Source: CAZKUN01 sp964555935 (GTDB taxonomy: Bacteria; Armatimonadota; Zipacnadia; Zipacnadales; VGFC01). Taken from it: a stretch of 22,509 nucleotides of DNA. This document shows, piece by piece, positions 8,204-15,303 of the stretch. The stretch is from assembly GCA_964555935.1 (NCBI GenBank), contig CAZKUN010000151.1, forward strand, positions 1 through 22,509, in the 5' to 3' direction. Within the stretch, counting starts at the first letter, position 1, and the number at the start of each line of letters is the position of its first letter. The notes beneath the pieces were generated by a model. That model was not told the origin of the DNA. It saw only the letters and a list, made by a program, of their open reading frames with translations, and made no database searches. A program made the position numbers and the translations under genes.

Positions 8204-9316
8204 ATGACACGCTACCTGATCGCCGCCATGGTCGTCATTCTCGCCACTTCCGCCTGCGCCCAAGACCCAGTCGCCGATTGGACATTCGACGACGACACCG
8301 GCCAGTGGCAGGGCGTTGGCCCGGCCGCGTTGCTCTCGGTCACGGCTGACGAGAACATCGTCCGCGAAGACGCCAACCCGGTTGCCGAGTTCTCCTACAC
8401 GGCTGAGATCGGATCGATGAGCGGCGTCATGACGCCGATTGACATGCCGCTCGTGGACGCCAAGACGCTCAGCTTCTGGCTCCGCACGAGCGACCCGGTC
8501 ATTGCCCTCGTCTCCATCAGCGAGGCCGACGGCAGCAACTATATGACCGGCTTCTTCAGCCTGCCGGATCGCTGGCAGGAGGTCGCCATCGGCCTCAGCG
8601 AGTTTGCGCTGGACGATGACTCCGGCGACGAGAACGGCCAGCTCGACCCTGACCAGATCGACGGCCTCGTGATCATCGACGCGACTGCGTTCCTGGCCGA
8701 GATGGCGTCGCAGGTTCAGTTTCTCGAGGCCCCCGAGCTCGGTCCGCGGATGCTCTGGCTCGACGACGTGTCCGTCGATGCCGAAGCCCTCCCGCCGCGT
8801 TGGGAGACGGTTGACATCGATGGCGCCCGCGCGATCCGTTTCGATTCGTTGGAGAGCACGCCGCTGCAGTGGATGATGCTGGCGGGGAAGAACATCGAAC
8901 TGGATTACGATGATGAGCTGGTCGCGGACGGCAATTTCAGCCTTCGCGTCGTCTACGATCTGCCGGCCGGCAAGCTGCTCGGACTGATGAGCAACCCCGG
9001 CCCCGCGCCGCTTGAGGAGACGACCCGACTGCGCCTGTCGGTGATGACTGAGAAGAAGATCACGCTGCTCATCGGGCTCAAAGAGGACGACGAATCGGAG
9101 TACAACGTGATGGTCCCGGTTGAGCCGGCCGATGACTTCACCGTCGTCGAATTCGCCCTGGCCGACTTCGCGCTCAGCGATGACTCCGGCGACGAGAACG
9201 GCCAGCTCGACATCGAGCAGGTGTCGGAATTCTCGATCGCCGACGTATCATTCATGGCCGGCGAGCCGGCGGGCTACAACACCCTCTGGATCGACGACAT
9301 CCTGTTCATCGAGTAG
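8204..9316 (+). CDS. exported two-domain CBM11/CIA30-like protein, paralogue 3
   Basis: A 370-residue protein, the most divergent of the three but still collinear. The export signal is MTRYLIAAMVVILATSACAQ. Cys18 sits in a poor lipobox (TSAC), so signal peptidase I cleavage after CAQ is equally possible. Domain 1 carries SLPDRWQEVAIGLSEF, DDSGDENGQLD (138-148) and MLWLDDVSVD. Domain 2 opens with DSLESTPLQWMMLAGKNIE and carries DDSGDENGQLD (326-336) and LWIDDILFIE at the end. AGGAG lies 6 bases before the ATG. The gene is converging with the GH42-like gene, with only 21 bases between the stops. The three paralogues give six related jelly-roll domains in a row. Confidence 0.8.
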   Translation: MTRYLIAAMVVILATSACAQDPVADWTFDDDTGQWQGVGPAALLSVTADENIVREDANPVAEFSYTAEIGSMSGVMTPIDMPLVDAKTLSFWLRTSDPVIALVSISEADGSNYMTGFFSLPDRWQEVAIGLSEFALDDDSGDENGQLDPDQIDGLVIIDATAFLAEMASQVQFLEAPELGPRMLWLDDVSVDAEALPPRWETVDIDGARAIRFDSLESTPLQWMMLAGKNIELDYDDELVADGNFSLRVVYDLPAGKLLGLMSNPGPAPLEETTRLRLSVMTEKKITLLIGLKEDDESEYNVMVPVEPADDFTVVEFALADFALSDDSGDENGQLDIEQVSEFSIADVSFMAGEPAGYNTLWIDDILFIE

Positions 9317-9337
9317 CGCGCTCCGGCCCGGGGGGCC

Positions 9338-11713
9338 TCAGATCGAGGGTTCGACGGTGACTCGCGTGATGCTCACGTTGATGTCGGTGGTCAACTCGGC
9401 GTCGGCGTCGGCCGTGACCACCGTCTCCGCGGATCTGCCCGCATCATTGGTGACAGTAACGCGGTGCTTCGACCCCGGCTCGACGCGGTACGTCCCGTCG
9501 GTGATCGTCAACCGCACGCGCTGGGCGCCGCCGAGCGACGGACGCATCTCGCCGTGATCTCCGACCGCGACTGAGCCGGATCCCCCCACCAGAAACGAGA
9601 TGGCGTCAGCCGCTTCGTTTTCGAGCACGGCCGTGCCGACGCCCGTGAACGGGCGAAGCTTGACGGAGCTTGGCCGGATCATCCACGACCCGTGGGCGGG
9701 GGTGTCGACTGTCGCTAGCACTCCGCCGGTGCGCAACCCCGCCTCGTTGATGAGCCGCGACGAGAAGTGACATGCCGCGCCTGAGAAGAGCCTGTGATCG
9801 GCCGCCAGCAACGCGATCTGCACGCGGTGGCCATTGCTGGGATCGTAGAAAGCGACCGACCCATCTTCGCATTCAGCGACCTCGACGAGCGGAGCGATGA
9901 ACGGAGCATCCTGCAGTGCGATCCGCGCTCGCCGATCGAAGAGATCCGCGTGGAACGCGTCCCACAGTCCGTGGCCCGGCATCCAGGCCGACCACAGCCG
10001 ATGGGTGGCATAGATGGCCGCGCCCTGGCCTGTCTCGCGGACCGTCAGCCCCGCGAAGGTCGGCTTCCCGTCCTCCGTGACCGACATCCCCAGCCTTGCG
10101 AGCGGCATCGTCGAGCGGTCGAGCTCCGTAAAGCCCGCCCAACTGTTGACCGAATACCCGGCCTTGCCCGTTCGCCGACCGCGCTCAGACCCCTCAAAAT
10201 CACCCGTCGTCCGCGCGCCTGATGCGAGCGACGGCAGCACGGGGTGCGTCTGGTGGATCGTCAGATTCCCCGTCATGTTGCGCATCTCGGCAAACTCCGC
10301 AACGCCAAACAGATTCGCCAGGCGTCGCGGCAACTCGGCCCATGAACCCGACTGCACGCACCCGGCGCCGATGTCGGCGACGAACACGCCGCCTCTCGAC
10401 ACGTATTCCTCAAGGCGCTCCTGCAACGGAATCGGGATGTCCAGCGCCATCGGCGCCAGGATCGCGCCGTATTCGTCGAGGTCCGCGTCGAGCAAGTCAT
10501 CGCGCGACAGATAATCCACCGTGCCGTAGCGCGTGCCTTGCTTGAACGCGTTGAGCAGGTCGCTCGGCTCGCGGGGCGACATGCCCCTGATGTACCCATA
10601 CGTCGGCGTCCCGAGCGCCACGAAACCATCCGCGTATGGCTCGTAGAGGATGGCAGCCGAACTCCTCGGTCGCGTGCCCCACGCAGGTTGGCCGGCCATC
10701 CACGCCAGGCCATCCCGGAGCTGCTCCTGAACTTGCGCCTCGCTGAGGACTTCCGGTGGCGCGATGAACGACAGTCCGACAGCGCCGCGCATCGCCGCCT
10801 CCATCATCCATTCTTGGAGCCGTTTCTCGCGGAAGGGCGCGCCGTCGTCGAGCACGTCCGGCAGGCGCAGGCACGGCATCGCGTTGCGTCGGCCTCCCCG
10901 CCGGGCGATGTCCAGCGAGTGCACGTTATGCGTGGTCCAATCCGGCTCAAGTAGCCACGGCGGCGTGGACGCGACGATAATGTCATACTCGTCGGGGATG
11001 TTGATGAGCGAGCGGTACAGCGTGATCCGGCCGGTGATGAGCAGGCCCTCTCCCTCGCTGACCTCGCGGATGACGCGCGCCCAGAGCGCCATCATCTCGT
11101 GATAGCTCTGCGCCGTGAAGTCAGCCAGGTCGATGGACGGCTGGCCCGCCCCGAAGGGCAGCTCGTCGTCGATAGCCGTGGCGCCGTCAACGCTAATAAG
11201 CGCCTCCGATGGCAACTCGACGCCCCACGCCGCTCCGATTCCCAATAGCCCGCCGTACTTCGCCTTCAGGTAGTTGCGGAACGAGGCGTCCGAGAGCACC
11301 AGGTCGCGTTCGAGACCATCGCCCGTCGCCCAGCCGATCACGCCCGGCACTTCGCGCAAGTCCCTGATCACCGTCGTGATGTATTCGGTCACGCCCTCGA
11401 TGTACGCGGCGTTACCGAGCGAGCAGGAGTACTCATCCGATAGCGTCGTGGGCAGTCCAACAATGACCCCGAGGTCGAGCTTCTCGGCCTCCTGAATGAT
11501 CGTCCGGGCGAAGCTCATCATGCCCGCGTCGACCGGCGATCCCATCTCTATGAAGACGGTATTGAGGCCCAGGAACTTGACGTAGGGGAGCGAGCGGAGG
11601 TCGCCGGCGCCATACAGCCACGTGTACGGCGCGTCCGGAAGCTCCTGCGCGCTCAGGCAAGGCGCGATCAGTAGCGCGGCGATGATGGGGATACTCCGCC
11701 GACAGCGCGTCAC
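9338..11713 (-). CDS. exported GH42-like protein with beta-galactosidase trimerisation-type domain, probably non-catalytic
   Basis: A 791-residue protein with a signal peptide (IIAALLIAPCLSAQ). Residues about 28-370 look like a TIM barrel. SDASFRNYLKAKYGGLLGIG and AAWGVELPS match the GH42/GH35 pattern of a short helix and 'KYG..LN.AWG' after the acid/base strand. Where active GH42 enzymes have W-x-x-D-N-E, this protein reads WATGDGLE (128-135), so the usual catalytic glutamate is missing. About 375-580 resembles the GATase-like trimerisation domain (AAILYEPYADG, EYGAILAPMAL, RLEEYVSRGGVFVADIGAG). The last 200 residues are beta-rich. The start is GTG at 11713, with GGAG 7 bases upstream, placed over the end of the creatininase-family gene 4 bases away. 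It is the last gene of a three-gene operon. It may bind rather than cut sugar, or be a family with relocated catalytic residues. Confidence 0.75.
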   Translation of the reverse strand: MTRCRRSIPIIAALLIAPCLSAQELPDAPYTWLYGAGDLRSLPYVKFLGLNTVFIEMGSPVDAGMMSFARTIIQEAEKLDLGVIVGLPTTLSDEYSCSLGNAAYIEGVTEYITTVIRDLREVPGVIGWATGDGLERDLVLSDASFRNYLKAKYGGLLGIGAAWGVELPSEALISVDGATAIDDELPFGAGQPSIDLADFTAQSYHEMMALWARVIREVSEGEGLLITGRITLYRSLINIPDEYDIIVASTPPWLLEPDWTTHNVHSLDIARRGGRRNAMPCLRLPDVLDDGAPFREKRLQEWMMEAAMRGAVGLSFIAPPEVLSEAQVQEQLRDGLAWMAGQPAWGTRPRSSAAILYEPYADGFVALGTPTYGYIRGMSPREPSDLLNAFKQGTRYGTVDYLSRDDLLDADLDEYGAILAPMALDIPIPLQERLEEYVSRGGVFVADIGAGCVQSGSWAELPRRLANLFGVAEFAEMRNMTGNLTIHQTHPVLPSLASGARTTGDFEGSERGRRTGKAGYSVNSWAGFTELDRSTMPLARLGMSVTEDGKPTFAGLTVRETGQGAAIYATHRLWSAWMPGHGLWDAFHADLFDRRARIALQDAPFIAPLVEVAECEDGSVAFYDPSNGHRVQIALLAADHRLFSGAACHFSSRLINEAGLRTGGVLATVDTPAHGSWMIRPSSVKLRPFTGVGTAVLENEAADAISFLVGGSGSVAVGDHGEMRPSLGGAQRVRLTITDGTYRVEPGSKHRVTVTNDAGRSAETVVTADADAELTTDINVSITRVTVEPSI

Positions 11714-11717
11714 GGTT

Positions 11718-12392
11718 TCACTCCAGAGCCTCGCGTATTCGTCTCATCATGCCACGGACGATTCCCGCCACCGTCTCCTCGCCAACCTCGGGCGAAGCGT
11801 GCTCGCGCGGATCTATCCCTGAGATCCCCTTGAGCGGATCCTCACGCCCGTCCGTGAGTCTGCCCATGTCCACCAACTCGGGACGAAGGTAACTCAGGAT
11901 GGACGTCTCCCACTTCCCGGCATGGTCGCCACGCGTGGGGTCCTCGTCGAAGGCCCTCGGTTCGGGGAGCGCGATGACCGTCGCCGACTCAGGCTTCGCC
12001 ATGTGTGTCTCGCCCGCGCGCTCGACCATCTCCACTTGCTCGACCGGATAGTGGCCCGTCATCGCGACGATTACCTTGAAGCCATGCCGCGCGAGGCAGT
12101 CGAACTGCCTCACGAGAAGCGGCTCGATCCACTCTTCTTCCACCATGATGGACGTGAAATACTCGGTGTGGCCTCCCCCGACACCGCAGAAAAGTGCCGG
12201 AAGCACCGCGCCGCCGATCTCTCGCGCGATCCTCATGCAGATCTCGTGGACCTTGATCGCGTCATTGCCGACAGCCATGTGGTAGCCGTGCCACTCGAGG
12301 GACCCGACCGGCACGTACGCCACGGGCATCTCGTCGATTACGGCCTGAATCTCGTCCGGCAGCATCTCCTCGTAGCGGACTTTTTGCTGCAT
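11718..12392 (-). CDS. creatininase-family amidohydrolase
   Basis: A 224-residue protein of the creatininase/FAPy-deformylase-like family, metal-dependent amidohydrolases of about 230-260 residues. Seen: VGSLEWHGYH with Glu33 and His35, GND with Asp44, GGGHTEYFTS, TGHYPVEQ with His114 (the family NGHGGN reads TGHYPV here), and GDHAGKWETS with Glu162. These supply the expected metal ligands. The substrate is unknown; members act on creatinine, formamidopyrimidines and mycofactocin precursors. Start 12392 was preferred: GGAAGG lies 8 bases upstream. A GTG at 12401 would overlap that site and the preceding gene. Spacing is 1 base after the phosphoesterase stop and 4 bases before the GH42-like gene, so the three are one operon. 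Pairing with an exported glycosidase-like protein suggests work on an amide- or amino-sugar-derived product, but that is inference. Confidence 0.85.
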   Translation of the reverse strand: MQQKVRYEEMLPDEIQAVIDEMPVAYVPVGSLEWHGYHMAVGNDAIKVHEICMRIAREIGGAVLPALFCGVGGGHTEYFTSIMVEEEWIEPLLVRQFDCLARHGFKVIVAMTGHYPVEQVEMVERAGETHMAKPESATVIALPEPRAFDEDPTRGDHAGKWETSILSYLRPELVDMGRLTDGREDPLKGISGIDPREHASPEVGEETVAGIVRGMMRRIREALE

Positions 12393-12393
12393 T

Positions 12394-13158
12394 TCAGACA
12401 CCTTCCATGAGTTGCTCGGCGAGCGCGTCCGGCAAGTCCGTCTCGCGCATCATCTGGGCGACGCTCGCCACGTCATACGACACCCGTCGCAAGATGATGG
12501 TTCTCTCTTCGAGCAGAACGTAGTTGGCGCCGAGCACGCGATCTCGCGGCTTGCCCGCCGCTCCCGCGACCACGAATGCCGATTGGTCCGGCGTGATTCT
12601 CACGGCCATCTCGGTCGCGCCGCGAGGCATCGGTTGCTTCTCAACCGCCATCCCACCGAGCGACGCAATGTAAACGGCCGGCTCGTGCACGTGGCCCGTG
12701 ATGATGATCCCGCCGGGCGCCTCGGAGAAGCCAGGCGGGTGGCGCATGAGGTTGGCGCTGTCATGCACGTACGGGAAGCACTCGGCCGCCGGCGGATCCG
12801 TCCACGCCGCCGGGCTTGAGTGCGCCAGCAACGCGCCATCGAGCTTCAGCAATCCTGGCAACTCCGAGATCGCAGCCCGCGAAGGCTCCGTCAGTTGCTC
12901 GGTCGTCCAAGCCGTAGACGCATTCCGCAGCGGGTGCTCCTCCGTGAACGCGCCGAGCGCGAGAAGCTCGTGATTGCCGACAACGCCCGAGATGCCGGCC
13001 TCGCGGATTCGCTCGACGACCTCGTTCGGCTGAGGTCCCCAGCCGATCAGATCGCCGCCATGGTAGATAGCATCGGGCGCGTCGGAGCCTATCGCCGCAA
13101 GCGTCGCCTCAAGCCCGGGGAGATTGCCGTGGATGTCGAAGATGAATGCGATCCGCAT
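12394..13158 (-). CDS. metallophosphoesterase, YfcE/calcineurin-like type
   Basis: A 254-residue cytoplasmic two-metal phosphoesterase. All five family motifs are visible in order: D8-I-H10-G-N, GGD36-LIGWGP, G-N62-H63-E, LLAH113-SS and G-H156-V-H158. The form 'GGDLIGWGP' and the length resemble the DR1281/YfcE and 'metallophosphoesterase family' phosphodiesterases, for which the natural substrate is often unknown. The C-terminus (about 210-254) carries a small beta hairpin and helix typical of this subfamily. ATG 13158 has only a G-rich stretch upstream and no clean Shine-Dalgarno site. It is the first gene of the operon with the creatininase-family and GH42-like genes; the stop and the next ATG are separated by a single base. 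Confidence 0.88.
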   Translation of the reverse strand: MRIAFIFDIHGNLPGLEATLAAIGSDAPDAIYHGGDLIGWGPQPNEVVERIREAGISGVVGNHELLALGAFTEEHPLRNASTAWTTEQLTEPSRAAISELPGLLKLDGALLAHSSPAAWTDPPAAECFPYVHDSANLMRHPPGFSEAPGGIIITGHVHEPAVYIASLGGMAVEKQPMPRGATEMAVRITPDQSAFVVAGAAGKPRDRVLGANYVLLEERTIILRRVSYDVASVAQMMRETDLPDALAEQLMEGV

Positions 13159-13181
13159 AGTCAGGCCCCCGCTGGCAGTTC

Positions 13182-13206
13182 CGTACGACGATCGTCCCGA
13201 TCGTCG
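13182..13206. repeat. 25-base hairpin repeat, copy 2
   Basis: Exact copy of the element at 690-714, with the 9-bp stem (13186-13194 with 13198-13206) around a TCC loop. It lies in the 73-base gap between the membrane-protein gene and the phosphoesterase gene, next to a second, different hairpin at 13220-13242. Confidence 0.85.
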
Positions 13207-13219
13207 ATGCCGCAGGCAT

Positions 13220-13242
13220 GTAGGAGCGGCTTCAACCGCGAT
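13220..13242. repeat. GTAGGAGC-type repeat overlapping a stop codon
   Basis: Sequence GTAGGAGCGGCTTCAACCGC with a short stem (13226-13229 with 13236-13239). It shares the pattern GTAGGAGCNGCTTCANC with 16604-16628. It resembles the abundant REP-like palindromes of pseudomonads and xanthomonads. The TGA of the membrane-protein gene (13232-13234 on the minus strand) is inside it. Confidence 0.7.
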
Positions 13243-13900
13243 GCCGTCTCGGCGCCGAGAGGGCCGGCCACGCCGCCATCAGCGCCAGCACGATCCATAA
13301 TATGTCGAGCACATAGAACTGCCTCGGCAGCAGTTCGAGGTACAGCAACACGTCCGTCGGCGAGCCCGACCGCGTGTGGTTGATATGCGTGACGCCGATC
13401 TTCCCGATGGCGATGGCTACAACCGAGCACGCGCCCGCAATAACCTGATACGCCCTGCCCTGCGCTCCCGAGCCCAGAGCCACCGCGTATCCGCAGGCAT
13501 AGCCGATCCCGAAGGCGACGATACCGACCATCAGGCTGGCGCGCGTCCAGATGAGCGCCCAGATGATCCCGGTCAACACCGCCGCGGCCAGCCCGCAGGC
13601 GAGGCCCTTCAGAACTCTCTTCGCCGTGACCTCCGTCTCAAAGGGAGGCGGCCGAGGCTCCACGCGTGCGGGTTGCGTCGACGGCGGACCGGCGTACGTT
13701 GGCTGAGGCGTGGGCGCCGTTGGCGGCGGGGCCACACCCATCACGGCCTCCACCTGCGCCGGGTCCCATCCACCCGTCTGCAGCTCCGACAGTATCGCCT
13801 GATCATCAGCGCCCTGTTCGCGACGCCGCTCTACGAAATCCGCAAGCTGCGGCGCGACCACCACCCGCCGCTTGCCCTGCCCGCCCTCTTGTCCTCCCAT
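13232..13900 (-). CDS. multi-pass membrane protein with N-terminal helical and proline-rich region, unknown function
   Basis: A 222-residue protein that I do not recognise. An N-terminal helical segment (about 13-55, LADFVERRREQGADDQAILSE, then GGWDPAQVEAVMG) resembles short helical bundles such as UBA-like or SHOCT-like segments. A proline-rich linker follows (about 57-88). Then come about four hydrophobic helices (approximately 96-118, 122-142, 148-166 and 192-214). The start at 13900 was chosen because GGAGGAGG lies just upstream of this ATG; a GTG at 13915 would place that site inside the gene. The stop codon is inside a GTAGGAGC repeat, so the native C-terminus may have been changed when the repeat arrived. 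It lies between the PLP-enzyme gene and the phosphoesterase operon, separated from each by hairpins. Confidence 0.6.
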   Translation of the reverse strand: MGGQEGGQGKRRVVVAPQLADFVERRREQGADDQAILSELQTGGWDPAQVEAVMGVAPPPTAPTPQPTYAGPPSTQPARVEPRPPPFETEVTAKRVLKGLACGLAAAVLTGIIWALIWTRASLMVGIVAFGIGYACGYAVALGSGAQGRAYQVIAGACSVVAIAIGKIGVTHINHTRSGSPTDVLLYLELLPRQFYVLDILWIVLALMAAWPALSAPRRHRG

Positions 13901-13941
13901 ATCACCCTCCTCCACCGTCCATGCTTGCGCCCGTCACGTGG

Positions 13942-13980
13942 GACAGGCGCAGGGAAACTCCGCGAGTTTCCACGCCTGTC
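13942..13980 (-). terminator. two-stage hairpin at the end of the PLP-enzyme gene
   Basis: An outer 8-bp stem (13942-13949 with 13973-13980) and an inner 8-bp stem (13953-13960 with 13964-13971) form one long rod with a three-base loop. It starts at the TGA of the trans-sulfuration enzyme gene (13979-13981). There is no T-run after it, so it is either a weak intrinsic terminator or a 3'-end stabilising structure. Confidence 0.6.
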
Positions 13981-15169
13981 AGACCTTCGCCAACGCCTGC
14001 TCGAAATCCGCGATGACGTCTTGCGAATCCTCCAGCCCCGCCGACAGCCGAACGAAGCCGTCCGCGATGCCCGACGCCTCACGCTCCTCGCGCGTGTACT
14101 GGCGGTGCGTCGTGGATGCCGGGTGTGTCGCGAGCGTGTGGCATTCGCCCAGGCTCGCCGCCAGCGCGACCAAGTCGAGGCCATCCAGGAACGCCATGGC
14201 CGGCTGCATGCCTCCGGCGATCTCGACGGCGAGCACGCCGCCATATCCCGCGAGCTGCTGCTCGGCGAGCGCGTGATCGGGGTGCGAGTCCAGGCCCGGG
14301 TAATGCACGCGGTCGACCTTCGGGTGGGCCTCGAGGAACTCGGCAAGTTTCTGCGCTGTCTCGCACGAGCGCTCGACCCGGAGCGCCAGCGTCTTGATGC
14401 CCCGGCAGAGAAGGAAGGCGTTCAGCGGCGCCAGCGCTCCTCCGAACACGTGCAGCGACTGCGCGATTGGCTCGATGACCTCACACGTGCGGCCAACCAC
14501 CACGCCTGCAATCGTGTCCGCATGTCCGCTGATCGCCTTCGTCGCGGAGTGCATGACCACATCGGCGCCATGCTCGATCGGGCGGCAGAGGTAGGGCGTC
14601 GCGAAGGTGCTGTCGATCAACAGCAGCGCCTCGGCCTCATGCGCGATATCAGCTACCCCCGCGATGTCGGGCACGCGCAGCGTGGGATTCCCGATCGTCT
14701 CGGTGTAGACGATCCGCGTGGTCGGCCGGATCGCCGCTCGCACCGCGTCGAGGTCGTTGGTGTCGACATACGTGACGCCGATGCCCCAGTTCGGCAGGTA
14801 GTCGTTGAAGAGTTCGTTCGTGCCGCCATAGATGGCCTGCGAGCTGACCACGTGGTCTCCCGACTTGACGTGGGCCAGCACCGCCGCCGAGATCGCGCCC
14901 ATGCCCGAGGCAAACCCGACCGCCGCCGCGCCGCCCTCGAGGCTCGCCATCGTCTTCTCGAAGGTCATGTTCGTCGGATTGCCGAGGCGGGTGTAGCAGA
15001 ATCCGTCCGCGCGCTCGTTGATGACGTCGGCGTATTCCTGGGCACTCTCGAAGTAGAAATTCGCGGTCTGCACGATCGGCACGTTCATCGGTAGGCCGGG
15101 AACGCCGGTCTGCTCCTTGCTCGCGAGATGAATCGCCCTCGTGGCAAAACCCTTCTTACTGTCTGACAT
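13979..15169 (-). CDS. trans-sulfuration family PLP enzyme (cystathionine/methionine gamma-lyase-like)
   Basis: A 396-residue cytoplasmic enzyme of the Cys/Met-metabolism PLP family, which cleaves or forms C-S bonds in cystathionine, methionine, homocysteine or O-acylhomoserine. Seen: Y59-T-R61 (phosphate binding from the neighbouring subunit), ASGMGAI (88-93), Y114-G-G-T, D186-STFATP, the Schiff-base lysine in SATK211, and R374-LSAGLED (carboxylate binding). The length and numbering coincide with bacterial methionine gamma-lyase. The residues linked to methionine specificity there (Cys116, Lys240, Asp241) are Gly116, His240 and Val241, so a cystathionine gamma-lyase or sulfhydrylase role is as likely. 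GGGGAG lies 7-8 bases before the ATG at 15169. No met or cys gene is adjacent. Exact substrate cannot be assigned. Confidence 0.88.
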   Translation of the reverse strand: MSDSKKGFATRAIHLASKEQTGVPGLPMNVPIVQTANFYFESAQEYADVINERADGFCYTRLGNPTNMTFEKTMASLEGGAAAVGFASGMGAISAAVLAHVKSGDHVVSSQAIYGGTNELFNDYLPNWGIGVTYVDTNDLDAVRAAIRPTTRIVYTETIGNPTLRVPDIAGVADIAHEAEALLLIDSTFATPYLCRPIEHGADVVMHSATKAISGHADTIAGVVVGRTCEVIEPIAQSLHVFGGALAPLNAFLLCRGIKTLALRVERSCETAQKLAEFLEAHPKVDRVHYPGLDSHPDHALAEQQLAGYGGVLAVEIAGGMQPAMAFLDGLDLVALAASLGECHTLATHPASTTHRQYTREEREASGIADGFVRLSAGLEDSQDVIADFEQALAKV

Positions 15170-15224
15170 GAATGCTCTCCCCGTCCCGATACGTCGCGGG
15201 ATTCTCCCAATGTAGCCTACCGGG

Positions 15225-15247
15225 ATCGCCGGCTTTCAGCCGGCATC
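15225..15247. repeat. GCCGGC hairpin in the divergent gap before the GH-A gene
   Basis: A perfect 7-bp stem (15228-15234 with 15238-15244) closes a TTC loop. Three more pairs (15225-15227 minus one bulged base, with 15245-15247) extend it. It lies in the 134-base gap between the divergent PLP-enzyme gene and the glycosidase gene. It resembles the other hairpins here in its TTC loop. The rest of the gap shows no recognisable site. Confidence 0.5.
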
Positions 15248-15303
15248 GTCGTTGTCGGCGTCCTGTGCAGGTCTACGCTCTTGCGCCTGCGAAGTTTCCG
15301 CCC

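Noticed and set aside
9325..9337. Bidirectional terminator between the convergent paralogue 3 and GH42-like genes
   Set aside because: Only a 5-bp GC stem with a GGG loop and no T-run on either side; too weak to call.
13376..15094. A 572-codon open frame on the plus strand
   Set aside because: It is antisense to the well-supported PLP-enzyme and membrane-protein genes, is Arg/His-rich without motifs, and results from high GC at third positions.
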